A stretch of 41,692 nt of DNA, taken from assembly GCA_022824615.1 (NCBI GenBank), contig JAJDZM010000270.1, positions 1-41,692 on the forward strand, given 5' to 3'. Position numbers and translations under genes: made by a program. The notes beneath the pieces were generated by a model that saw nothing but the letters and a program-made list of their open reading frames with translations, searched no databases and was not told where the DNA came from. Below are positions 22,922 to 31,078 of this stretch, in pieces. The DNA is from Candidatus Binatia bacterium (GTDB lineage: Bacteria > Desulfobacterota > Binatia > Bin18). Numbering within the stretch: the stretch's first letter is position 1; each line of letters begins with the position of its first letter.

Positions 22922-23992
22922 ATGGATTTCGGCGTACTCGTATTTCCCCAACCGGACCGCTGTGTCGATCACGCCAAGCTGGCTGAGGCAAAGGGCTTCA
23001 GCCATGTGTGGGTTGAAGACTCGCCCATGATGGCCGGGGATGTGTACCTATGTTTGGGTCTGATGGCACGGCACACTTCCCGCGTCACCCTCGGAACCGG
23101 CGTAGCAGTGGTCGGAACGCGCAGCGCGCCTGTGGCTGCCCACGCCATTGCTACGGTCAATCAGCTTGCTCCCGGCCGCGTCGTCTTTGGGCTGGGGACT
23201 GGCAATAGCGCGCGGCGAGCGATGGGGCTGCCACCCTGTTCGCTACGTGAGCTGCGCGAGTATATCGCGACCCTGCGTGGCCTGCTGAGCAACCGGGAGG
23301 TGACGTATCAAGAGGGAGTGGAGACGCACCGGATCAAATTTTTTCATAAAGACTACGAGTTTATTAACACGCGCACGCCAATTCCAATTTATGTGGCAGC
23401 CAATGCGCCACGGGCCATGCGGCTGGCCGGCGAGTTGGGCGACGGCTGGCTGACCTCACGGACCAATACGGTCGAAGGCTTTGCGGCGGCCTGGCGTCAG
23501 GTCACCACCGGCATTGAGAACGCTGGAAAAAATGCGGACGGTGTAGACCGTGTGCTCTTTACCACGGCCTGTCTGCTGGGTCCGAACGAAGGACTGGATT
23601 CTGAGCGGGTCATAGCCCAGGCCGGCCCGTGGGCAACTGTCGCCCTGCACTCACTGTATGAAACGCTCAAGGAGCCCGAGGCCGCCCCGGCACCTCTCCG
23701 TTCAATTTTTACCCAATATAAAGCCTTTATGGAGCGCCGCCTCCAAGACAAGGATGAGTACTATTTTAACTTGCACGACGGCCACTGTTTATACGTCCGA
23801 GAGGAAGAAGCTCAGTTTGTGACGCCCGAGGTCGTTCGGGCGACTACTTTGACGGCCCAGCCCGAGGCCCTGCTGGAACGGCTCCGCAGTCTGGAGCGAG
23901 CGGGAGTGCGACAGGTCACTTTTATTCCGACCTTTGACGCTTTTGAGGAATTTGTGACAACATTTGGAGAAAAGGTTCTTGCCCATTGGTAA
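22922..23992 (+). CDS. LLM class F420-dependent-type oxidoreductase (Mer-like)
   Basis: A 356-residue luciferase-like protein with a pattern near methylenetetrahydromethanopterin reductase-type F420 enzymes: MDFGVLVFPQPD, FSHVWVEDSPMMAGDVYLCLGLMA, RVTLGTGVAVVGTRSAPVAAHAIATVNQLAPGRVVFGLGTGNSARRAMG, and IPIYVAANAPRAMRLAGELGDGWLTS. Residues about 220-290 contain an insertion with LRSIFTQYKAFMERR, longer than in minimal family members. The reaction is unknown. GAGGAGGC lies just before the ATG and a candidate promoter precedes it. The NorD-like gene follows after 108 bases on the same strand. Confidence 0.88.
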   Translation: MDFGVLVFPQPDRCVDHAKLAEAKGFSHVWVEDSPMMAGDVYLCLGLMARHTSRVTLGTGVAVVGTRSAPVAAHAIATVNQLAPGRVVFGLGTGNSARRAMGLPPCSLRELREYIATLRGLLSNREVTYQEGVETHRIKFFHKDYEFINTRTPIPIYVAANAPRAMRLAGELGDGWLTSRTNTVEGFAAAWRQVTTGIENAGKNADGVDRVLFTTACLLGPNEGLDSERVIAQAGPWATVALHSLYETLKEPEAAPAPLRSIFTQYKAFMERRLQDKDEYYFNLHDGHCLYVREEEAQFVTPEVVRATTLTAQPEALLERLRSLERAGVRQVTFIPTFDAFEEFVTTFGEKVLAHW

Positions 23993-24100
23993 GGGATACG
24001 TTTCTGTCGCCTGCTTGCTCTGGCGGGCGCCCTCCGATACAGCAGAGAAAGGTTTGAGGCTTCTCCCGCACCTCTGAGCCATGGGAGAACAGGCAGAACT

Positions 24101-26773
24101 ATGGCCCATTTCGACCCCAAGACCCTTGGAGAAAAAGACCAGCAGCGGTTTCAGGCTGCGTTGGAGGGACTCTCCCCCGCGCAACACTCGGCCTTACTCA
24201 CTGCGCTGACCCGGATAGAACAGCCCGTTGTCCAGGCATGGTTGAAGGAAGAACTCCTCCAGGAATGGGTCCAACAGGGCCGACACGTGAGGGCAACGCT
24301 GGGCGCGCGTGGGGAAAGGCTCGCCTCAGCCATGTTCGCGGCAACGCCTGAGCTTTTGCCGGTCTTGTCCCGGCTGGAGCTGCTCGAATGGGTCCGTTTT
24401 CTGCTGGATATTGAAGCAGTCAGTGGAGAGACCGATTTTGCGCGTTTCCCGGACGGCCTGACCGCCCTGGACCGACCGGAACGGATCGGCGTCTATCGTC
24501 TGGGCCGGTCGGCGGTATATCACTCGCGTGCTGCTGCCGCGGGCATTTACCACGTCCTACCTCGAGCCCTGGTCACTATCCCGGAGCCGTTACGGAATGT
24601 GTTGCTGCGTTGCCTTCAACCGGTGGCTGCCTTTGACCCGGAACCACTACCGGCCGTGATTCCGTTCCTTGAGCCCACGCTGAAGAGCTTAGCGCCAGAC
24701 CAGCAACTCTCCGTATTGGGGCGGATCGCCGAACTCGCCCGTATTTTTCCCGCCGGGATTGCCCGTCTCTTTCGGACGTTGTCTCGCGCGTATGAAGAAG
24801 TCGGCGCCGAGGGGGTGTTGACCTGGATTCAAACCGGAGAGGAGATCGCGCAGCGCAATCCGCACGCCGCAGAGGCATTTTTCACCCTGGAGTCCCGGAC
24901 CAGTTTCCAGGTCTTGCGGCATGAGTCGTCGGCCGTGCTGCTCTCCGAGGTGCATAGTGCGCTGGTGAAGTTCATGCATATGCTGTGCGGGGAAGCGGTC
25001 AGTATCCAGGAAATCGGGGAGGTTTCCTTCCCACCCCCGTTGGCGATTGTTGACGACGAAGACGAGTTTCTGCCCCTGCCGGCCAGTATTGATTTGTTTT
25101 CGACTTTTGAGGAAAACTTTCGGCTGTACTGCATGTTCGCGGCCCATCAGGCGGGGCGGATCGAGTTTGGGACCTACGACCTCTCCATTGCTGACATCTG
25201 GTCGCAGGTGCCGCCGTTTGTGCGGGAACGGGCCGAGGCGAATGCACATCCGCCACGTGGTCTGGCTGCCTATTGCAAGCTCTTTCCCAAGCCCGAACAG
25301 ATTGAGGCGCTGTTCATGTTTGTCGAGGGCCAGCGGATCAACGCCTGTCTGGCAGCGGCGTATCCCGGGCTGCGAAAAGACTTGGCCTGGGCCGTATCGC
25401 ATACCCGCATCCTGCCGCCCCTGATCCAGTCGATCCTGCCGTATTTGAACGCCACATTAAAACCCGGCTGGGAGCACGACGCCACGGTGGCGGGCTGCCT
25501 GCTCATGGCTACCGAGCTGTACGCTTCACTGCCCGAATACGCCTCGCAGCTATCGCGGGAGCAAAAGGACGAAGATGGCATGGCCGGAGCGCCGGACGCG
25601 ATGATGCAAGGGACGCGCGAGCCTGAGCTGTCTGAGCGAGAGCAGGCCATCCTGCAGCGGATTCTTTTGACGCTGCGCCAGCATCAAAAAAGAAAAAAGA
25701 TTCGCCAGACCCGGCCGGCCTCCATCCACGGGACGCCGCTGGATGCACTGGACACTGAGGAAGACGAAACCGGACAGGAAGAATCCAAAAAGGAGCAACT
25801 GCGCCGCCGGCATTCCGTTGTGGGTGTCCGCTATGTCTATGACGAGTGGGATTTTCTGATCGAGGACTACCGTGCCCGCTGGTGCGAACTGCACGAAGTT
25901 CCACTGGCCGGCGACCGGGGTGGCTTCTTTGAGAGCACGCTCACCCGCTATGGCGAAGTCATCCCAAACATTAAGCGTGAGTTCCAGCAACTGCGGCCCA
26001 AGATGTTCCGTTTGGTTAAGGGGCTGGAAGATGGAGAAGTGATAGACCTGGACGCGGCCGTGGCGGCTCGGGTCGATCTGCATACCGGGGTGGCGCCGTC
26101 CACGCGGCTGTACGCGGCCAGGCAGCCCCTGGAGCGTGATGTTGCCGCGCTCTTTCTCCTGGACCTGAGTGCTTCGACCGATGCCAGGATTCAGCAGGAA
26201 ACGGAAAACGGACACAGCGAAACGAGCGGTCTCCGGGTGATTGACGTCCTCAAAGAGGCGGTTGTGGTGTTGTCTGCCGCACTCGAGGAAATCGGTGATG
26301 CCTACGCCGTCTACGGTTTTTCCAGCGCCGGGCGATATAACATCGAGTTCTATCCGGTCAAAGCGTTTGGCGAGAAGCTGTCGGATGATGTCAAAGGCCG
26401 TATCAGCGGGTTGGAGCCCCAGCGCAGTACGCGTATGGGCGCTGCCGTTCGACATGCGACTCGTAAACTCAAAGACGTGGCCAGCCGCGCGAAAATTCTT
26501 GTCCTCCTGAGCGACGGATTCCCTGAAGACGCGGACTATGGCCGAGACGAAAACGCGCCGATGTACGGCCTGCGCGATACCATGATGGCCCTGCGCGAAG
26601 CCGAGCGCGAGAACATCATGTCGTTCTGTCTGACGATTGATAAGGGCGGCCATGATTATCTGCGCGAGATGTGTCCGCCGTCACGTTATATGGTCCTGGA
26701 GGACATCCCGTCCCTCCCGTTAGAGCTGCCCAAGATTTACCAGCGCCATATTCGGATGCAATTGTCCGAGTAA
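24101..26773 (+). CDS. NorD/CbbO-like von Willebrand factor A protein
   Basis: An 890-residue protein. The N-terminal two thirds are helical and poorly conserved, with a charged linker (DALDTEEDETGQEESKK) near residue 550. The C-terminal part has the NorD/CbbO end: YDEWDFLIEDYRARWC, then a vWA domain with the MIDAS motif D688-L-S-A-S, a Thr after RS in PQRSTRMGAAVRHA, and LVLLSDGFPED. Such proteins pair with a MoxR AAA+ ATPase (NorQ, CbbQ) to activate or remodel metalloenzymes such as nitric oxide reductase or Rubisco. No MoxR gene is seen in the window. It may serve one of the nearby metal-dependent oxygenases, which is an inference. Confidence 0.85.
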   Translation: MAHFDPKTLGEKDQQRFQAALEGLSPAQHSALLTALTRIEQPVVQAWLKEELLQEWVQQGRHVRATLGARGERLASAMFAATPELLPVLSRLELLEWVRFLLDIEAVSGETDFARFPDGLTALDRPERIGVYRLGRSAVYHSRAAAAGIYHVLPRALVTIPEPLRNVLLRCLQPVAAFDPEPLPAVIPFLEPTLKSLAPDQQLSVLGRIAELARIFPAGIARLFRTLSRAYEEVGAEGVLTWIQTGEEIAQRNPHAAEAFFTLESRTSFQVLRHESSAVLLSEVHSALVKFMHMLCGEAVSIQEIGEVSFPPPLAIVDDEDEFLPLPASIDLFSTFEENFRLYCMFAAHQAGRIEFGTYDLSIADIWSQVPPFVRERAEANAHPPRGLAAYCKLFPKPEQIEALFMFVEGQRINACLAAAYPGLRKDLAWAVSHTRILPPLIQSILPYLNATLKPGWEHDATVAGCLLMATELYASLPEYASQLSREQKDEDGMAGAPDAMMQGTREPELSEREQAILQRILLTLRQHQKRKKIRQTRPASIHGTPLDALDTEEDETGQEESKKEQLRRRHSVVGVRYVYDEWDFLIEDYRARWCELHEVPLAGDRGGFFESTLTRYGEVIPNIKREFQQLRPKMFRLVKGLEDGEVIDLDAAVAARVDLHTGVAPSTRLYAARQPLERDVAALFLLDLSASTDARIQQETENGHSETSGLRVIDVLKEAVVVLSAALEEIGDAYAVYGFSSAGRYNIEFYPVKAFGEKLSDDVKGRISGLEPQRSTRMGAAVRHATRKLKDVASRAKILVLLSDGFPEDADYGRDENAPMYGLRDTMMALREAERENIMSFCLTIDKGGHDYLREMCPPSRYMVLEDIPSLPLELPKIYQRHIRMQLSE

Positions 26774-26982
26774 ACCCTTCATGCTGCGCGGTTCCGTTTT
26801 TCCGCCATCACGGGAAAAAGCGGGACAGATGTAAAAAAATCAGTGGGAAAACCGGAAAAAGCGGTCAAAAAGTTTTCCAAAAGTCTTGTAACCTGTCAGT
26901 TTTAGCAGTATGGGTCCGAGTAGGCTCCGATCAAATCCAAAGGATCGCGAGCAAAAATTCCAATCCCTAAAGGAGGGGCATT
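26774..26982. promoter_or_regulatory. A-rich upstream region with two inverted repeats
   Basis: This 209-base gap holds no gene. TTTTTCC (26797-26803) pairs with GGAAAAA (26813-26819), which could end NorD transcripts, and GGAAAAC (26846-26852) pairs with GTTTTCC (26872-26878). The stretch is clearly more A-rich than its surroundings and probably carries the promoter of the first amidohydrolase. The last 41 bases, with AAAGGAGGGG as ribosome site, are copied before the second amidohydrolase. Confidence 0.4.
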
Positions 26983-28677
26983 ATGCCGGAATATGATCTC
27001 GTGATCAAAGATGGAATGATCATCGATGGGACGCGACTACCGCGTTATCGAGGCGACATTGGCGTGAAAGACGGCAAGATTGCGAAGATCGGCCGCCTGC
27101 AATCGCATCAGGGAACGAAAACCTTGGATGCGGAAGGGCATATGGTGGTGCCGGGCTTTATCGATCTGCATACTCACTACGACGCGCAATTGTTTTGGGA
27201 CCCATATCTGACGATTTCGGGCTGGCACGGCATTACCTCCGTGGTGATTGGTAACTGCGGATTTGGCTTTGCCCCTGTACAGCCCGAGGATCAGGAGCGG
27301 GCCATGCGCACCATGACCCGGACGGAAGCGATTCCGTACGAGTCGATGAAGGCCGGGATGCCCTGGGACTGGATCACCTTCCCGGAGTTTTTGGACAGCG
27401 TCGAGCGCACGCCCAAGGGTTTGAATATCCTGCCGTATATTCCGATTGCGCCCCTCATGGTGTGGGTGATGGGGCGCGAGGAGGCGAAGTCGGGGCGGAT
27501 GCCGACGGACGATGAACACCGGGAGATGGTGCGACTCCTGCACGAAGGCATGGCAGCGGGTGGCTGCGGCTGGTCGGCCCAACGCTTTGGGGAAGATAGC
27601 GTGCAATGTGACTATGACGGCACGCCCATGCCGACCGATATCATGCACAACGAAACCTGCCTGGAACTTGCCAGGGTGTTAGGCGATCGCAACGAAGGCT
27701 TCATCCAGATGTCGCTCATCCCCAGTGTGGCGCCGATGGAAGTTATTGAAAGCCACTACGAAGAACTGGCCCAGGTGAGTGGGCGACCGATTCTGTATAA
27801 CGTCATCCAGGTTCAGGACGCTGATCCCAGCCGTCACCGGAATCTGTTGGCCTGGATCGAACGCTGCCGCCAAAAGGGCCTGCGCATCTACGGCCAGACG
27901 ATCTCAACCGACGCCGGTTTTACCTTTACCTTTACCGACTGGAATCTGTGGGACGACGATCCGGCCTGGCGGGAAGCGACGCTGGGGACGGTGGAAGAAC
28001 GGAAGGCGAAGTTGGCGGACCCGACCCGCCGCCCGGCCCTCAAGAACGACCCCACCGGCGCGGTCACCAGTTCGTTTGACGACGTCATTATTCTCGATGT
28101 AAAGCGCGCAGACATGAAGCATCTGGAGAATCTGACCCTGCGTGAAGCGGGTGAGAAGGAAGGTAAGCATCCCGTGGATGCCATGCTCGACCTGGCCCTG
28201 GCCGATAACATGGAGACAACCTTCTTCACCCCGTCCGTGGGCTCGAAGGACGAATACCTCCAGGAACTCGTCACCCCAGACTCCTCGATACTGGGGGTCT
28301 CGGATGGTGGGGCGCACACCAAGTTCTTCTGCGGTGGACGCTATTCAACGGAAGCGATTACGCGGATAGTCCGTGACCTGAATATCATGAGCCTGGAAGA
28401 GGTCCACTGGCGGCTGAGTGCTCAGCCGGCAGCCTGTGCCGGCTTTAGGGACCGGGGTGTGCTGCGCGAAGGCGCGCCGGCCGATATCGTGGTCTACGAC
28501 TACGACAACCTGGAAACCCTGCCGATGGAGGTGGCCCACGATCTGCCGGGCAAGGAGTGGCGGCGGGTGCAAAAGGCCAAAGGCTACCGGGCGGTTCTGG
28601 TGAACGGCGAGATGACGCTGGAGAATGACCAGAACATGGGGAATATTCCCGGCAAGCTGCTCCGGCACGGTGGCTAG
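26983..28677 (+). CDS. Amidohydrolase, N-acyl-D-amino-acid deacylase type (copy 1)
   Basis: A 564-residue metal-dependent amidohydrolase (amidohydrolase family 3/D-aminoacylase group). The N-terminal beta domain (DLVIKDGMIIDGT) is followed by the first metal motif G-F-I-D-L-H-T-H-Y-D (residues about 58-67), then VVIGNCGFGFAPV as in D-aminoacylases, a Cys-rich GGCGWSAQRFGE segment, SRHRNLLAWIERCR, and the Asp motif GVSDGGAHTKFF (about residue 440). It ends with GAPADIVVYDYD and RAVLVNGE, as usual for the family. The reaction should be hydrolysis of an amide or cyclic amide; the substrate is unknown. AAAGGAGGGG precedes the ATG. A near-identical paralog lies 527 bases downstream. Confidence 0.9.
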   Translation: MPEYDLVIKDGMIIDGTRLPRYRGDIGVKDGKIAKIGRLQSHQGTKTLDAEGHMVVPGFIDLHTHYDAQLFWDPYLTISGWHGITSVVIGNCGFGFAPVQPEDQERAMRTMTRTEAIPYESMKAGMPWDWITFPEFLDSVERTPKGLNILPYIPIAPLMVWVMGREEAKSGRMPTDDEHREMVRLLHEGMAAGGCGWSAQRFGEDSVQCDYDGTPMPTDIMHNETCLELARVLGDRNEGFIQMSLIPSVAPMEVIESHYEELAQVSGRPILYNVIQVQDADPSRHRNLLAWIERCRQKGLRIYGQTISTDAGFTFTFTDWNLWDDDPAWREATLGTVEERKAKLADPTRRPALKNDPTGAVTSSFDDVIILDVKRADMKHLENLTLREAGEKEGKHPVDAMLDLALADNMETTFFTPSVGSKDEYLQELVTPDSSILGVSDGGAHTKFFCGGRYSTEAITRIVRDLNIMSLEEVHWRLSAQPAACAGFRDRGVLREGAPADIVVYDYDNLETLPMEVAHDLPGKEWRRVQKAKGYRAVLVNGEMTLENDQNMGNIPGKLLRHGG

Positions 28678-28712
28678 GAGAACAAGACGAACCTAGGGTC
28701 GTAGCCCTAGTG

Positions 28713-28999
28713 CGTGTTAGGAAATTCTGACAACCTATTGATTTTATTCAGGTTTTTCGCAAGGTGGCACAAGGCCAGCTACGGGGGTAGTTCCTGCAAG
28801 GCAGCGATTTCTCTGAGGAAAATGAATCGCAGCAAAAAAGTGCAGAACACCCTCTGGAGCAAATTCCGATGCTGTGTAGCCGTCGGTCATTCCTGCGCAA
28901 ACAGGAATCCAGGTCCCACGCCCCCTGGTTTCTGGATACCGGATCACGTCCGGCATGACGCAAGCGGACCGGCCCGGCTATAACGTGTCGTAAACCGCT
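28713..28999. mobile_element. 287-bp insert flanked by a 6-bp direct repeat
   Basis: CTAGTG occurs at 28707-28712 and again at 29000-29005. Removing 28713-29005 restores the 3' spacer seen after the second amidohydrolase (stem sequence, then TGAGAGCTG). The insert is thus a later arrival with a likely target-site duplication. It encodes no convincing protein, has an AT-rich left end (GACAACCTATTGATTTTATT) and carries a palindromic repeat near its right end. It looks like a non-autonomous element or an IS relic. Together with both flanks it fills the 527-base gene-free stretch 28678-29204. Confidence 0.5.
28886..28959. repeat. Two-hairpin palindromic repeat (GTCATTCC type)
   Basis: Outer ends GTCAT (28886) and ATGAC (ending 28959) pair, ATCCAG pairs with CTGGAT, and two inner stems ATTCCTG/CAGGAAT and CCGGA/TCCGG branch off. 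This is the form of the widespread GTCATTCCxGCG...GGAATCCAGG intergenic repeats known in many bacteria. It lies inside the 287-bp insert. Confidence 0.65.
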
Positions 29000-29024
29000 C
29001 TAGTGTGAGAGCTGGCGGAGAGAG

Positions 29025-29042
29025 AAAGGGCGCCCTTTCTTT
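29025..29042 (+). terminator. Collapsed terminator palindrome after the first amidohydrolase unit
   Basis: AAAGGGCGCCCTTT is a perfect 14-bp palindrome without a loop, followed by CTTT. At the same place after the second copy there is an ordinary stem-loop with the extra loop TGTTACCG. The first copy therefore seems to have lost its loop bases, which would weaken it, and it now lies about 350 bases from its gene. Confidence 0.5.
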
Positions 29043-29204
29043 AGTGGAAACTCTGAGAGGGTAGCAGTCATCAACTACTCCCTGCCCCATATCCCCCGCG
29101 CAAGAGTCTTGCGTTAAACTGTTTTTCACCGTATACACTGGGTGAACCGCGGTTCAGTCTATTGGATCGCGAGTAAAAATTCCAATCCCTAAAGGAGGGG
29201 CGCT

Positions 29205-30896
29205 ATGCCGGAATATGATCTGGTGATCAAAGATGGAATGATTATCGATGGAACGCGACTGCCGCGCTATCGAGGCGATATTGGTGTGAAAGACGGCAAG
29301 ATTGCGAAGATCGGTCGCATTCAGGCACACGAAGGCACCAAGACGCTTGATGCGGAAGGGCATATGGTCGTGCCGGGCTTCATTGATTTACACACCCACT
29401 ATGATGCACAGTTGTTCTGGGACCCGTACCTGACGATTTCGGGCTGGCACGGCATTACCTCCGTGGTGATCGGAAACTGTGGTTTCGGCTTTGCCCCTGT
29501 GGCGACTGAAGATCAGGAACGCGCTATGCTCACCATGACCCGGACGGAAGCGATTCCGTACGAGTCGATGAAGGCCGGGATGCCTTGGGACTGGGTGACC
29601 TTTCCGGAGTTTTTGGACAGCGTCGAGCGCACGCCCAAAGGCTTGAACATCCTGCCGTACGTGCCCATTGCACCGCTGATGGTGTGGGTGATGGGGCGCG
29701 AGGAGGCGAAGTCGGGTCGGATGCCGACGGACGATGAACACCGGGAGATGGTGCGACTCCTGCACGAAGGCATGGCAGCGGGTGGTTGTGGCTGGTCAGC
29801 TCAACGTTTTGGGGAAGACAGCGTGCAGTGCGATTATGACGGCACGCCCATGCCGACGGATATCATGCACCAGGAGACCTGTGTCGAATTCGCGAAAGTC
29901 CTGGCAGACCGGAATGAGGGCTTTATCCAGATGTCCCTTATCCCGAGTGTGTCCGGCTTCGAGGAAATCGAGGAGAAATACGAAGAGTTGGCTTTAGCCA
30001 GTGGTCGGCCGATTCTGTACAATGCTATTCAAGCCCTGGATTCCGACCCGAGCCGTCACCGGAATCTGTTAGCCTGGATCGAACGCTGCCGCCAAAAGGG
30101 CCTGCGCATCTACGGCCAGTTGGTCTCGACCAGCGCTGGCTTTACCTTCACCTTCCATGACTGGAATCTGTGGGACGATGATCCGGCTTGGCGGGAAGCG
30201 ACCATGGGCACCGTAGAAGAGCGGAAGTCGAAGTTGGCGGATCCGACTCGACGCGCAAGTCTCAAGAACGACCCGACTGGTGCGGTTACGGCCTCGTTTG
30301 ACGACGTCATTATTCTTGAGGTGAAGCGTGAAGACATGAAGCACCTGGAGAATCTGACCTTGCGTGAAGCGGGTGAGAAGGAAGGCAAGCATCCCGTGGA
30401 TGCCATGCTCGACCTCGCGGTTGCCGACGATATGGCCACGACATTCTACTCGCCGGCGGTTGGCGAGAAGAACGAGTTTCTCAAAGAATTGGTAAACGAC
30501 TCCACGCTGCTGGGGGTTTCGGATGGCGGGGCGCACACCAAGTTCTTCTGCGGTGGACGCTATTCAACGGAGTCGATCACACGGATGGTCCGTGAGATGA
30601 ATATGATGAGCCTGGAAGAGGCCCACTGGCGGCTGAGTGCTCAGCCGGCGGCCTGTGCGGGCTTTAAGGATCGTGGCGTGCTGCGCGAAGGCGCGCCGGC
30701 CGATATCGTGGTCTACGACTACGACAACCTGGAAATCCTGCCCACGGAGGTGGTGCACGACCTGCCGGGCAAGGAATGGCGGCGAGTGCAGAAGGCCAAG
30801 GGCTACCGGGCGGTTCTGGTGAACGGCGAGATGACGCTGGAGAATGACCAGAACACGGGCAATATCCCTGGCAAGCTGCTCCGGCACGGTGGCTAA
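29205..30896 (+). CDS. Amidohydrolase, N-acyl-D-amino-acid deacylase type (copy 2)
   Basis: A 563-residue paralog of the gene at 26983-28677. Most of the sequence is identical, including the metal motif GFIDLHTHYD, NCGFGFAPV, the GGCGWSAQRFGE stretch and GVSDGGAHTKFF. Differences cluster in a few places: SGFEEIEEKYEELALAS versus APMEVIESHYEELAQVS, SAGFTFTFHDW versus DAGFTFTFTDW, and the VADDMATTFYSPAVGEKNEF segment. These lie between the metal-site segments and could change substrate choice. It has its own copied leader and ribosome site and a good terminator, so it can be expressed alone. Confidence 0.9.
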   Translation: MPEYDLVIKDGMIIDGTRLPRYRGDIGVKDGKIAKIGRIQAHEGTKTLDAEGHMVVPGFIDLHTHYDAQLFWDPYLTISGWHGITSVVIGNCGFGFAPVATEDQERAMLTMTRTEAIPYESMKAGMPWDWVTFPEFLDSVERTPKGLNILPYVPIAPLMVWVMGREEAKSGRMPTDDEHREMVRLLHEGMAAGGCGWSAQRFGEDSVQCDYDGTPMPTDIMHQETCVEFAKVLADRNEGFIQMSLIPSVSGFEEIEEKYEELALASGRPILYNAIQALDSDPSRHRNLLAWIERCRQKGLRIYGQLVSTSAGFTFTFHDWNLWDDDPAWREATMGTVEERKSKLADPTRRASLKNDPTGAVTASFDDVIILEVKREDMKHLENLTLREAGEKEGKHPVDAMLDLAVADDMATTFYSPAVGEKNEFLKELVNDSTLLGVSDGGAHTKFFCGGRYSTESITRMVREMNMMSLEEAHWRLSAQPAACAGFKDRGVLREGAPADIVVYDYDNLEILPTEVVHDLPGKEWRRVQKAKGYRAVLVNGEMTLENDQNTGNIPGKLLRHGG

Positions 30897-30950
30897 GAGA
30901 AAAAGACCAGCCTAGGGCCATGGTCCCAGGCTGAGAGCTGACAAAGAGAG

Positions 30951-30981
30951 AAGGGCGCTGTTACCGGCGCCCTTCTTTTTT
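30951..30981 (+). terminator. Intrinsic terminator after amidohydrolase copy 2
   Basis: AAGGGCGC (30951-30958) pairs with GCGCCCTT (30967-30974) around an eight-base loop and is followed by CTTTTTT. It stands 55 bases after the stop at 30896 and before the ATPase gene, so this is a typical rho-independent terminator ending the amidohydrolase unit. Confidence 0.85.
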
Positions 30982-31078
30982 AGGGACGGCAGGCGGTGCT
31001 GGAGACCGGTAAGCCCCTCCCATGCCCTCTACCGGTCTTTGCTGTATACCTGTGGACGTTGGGTGAGGAGGGAGGGAG

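Larger units (their letters stand above)
26942..30981 (+). repeat. Tandem duplication of an amidohydrolase transcription unit
   Basis: Two units, 26942-28712 (continuing at 29000-29042) and 29164-30981, each have the same 41-base leader starting GGATCGCGAG, the same ribosome site, a closely similar gene, and a similar 3' end with GAGAGCTG and an AAGGGCGC terminator stem. Sequences before the GGATCGCG point differ, so that is the left edge of the copied unit. A 287-bp insert has since split the first unit's 3' spacer. Confidence 0.8.

Noticed and set aside
25550-26653. 367-codon minus-strand open frame opposite the NorD-like gene
   Set aside because: The plus strand encodes an intact vWA domain here; the reverse frame has no family features.
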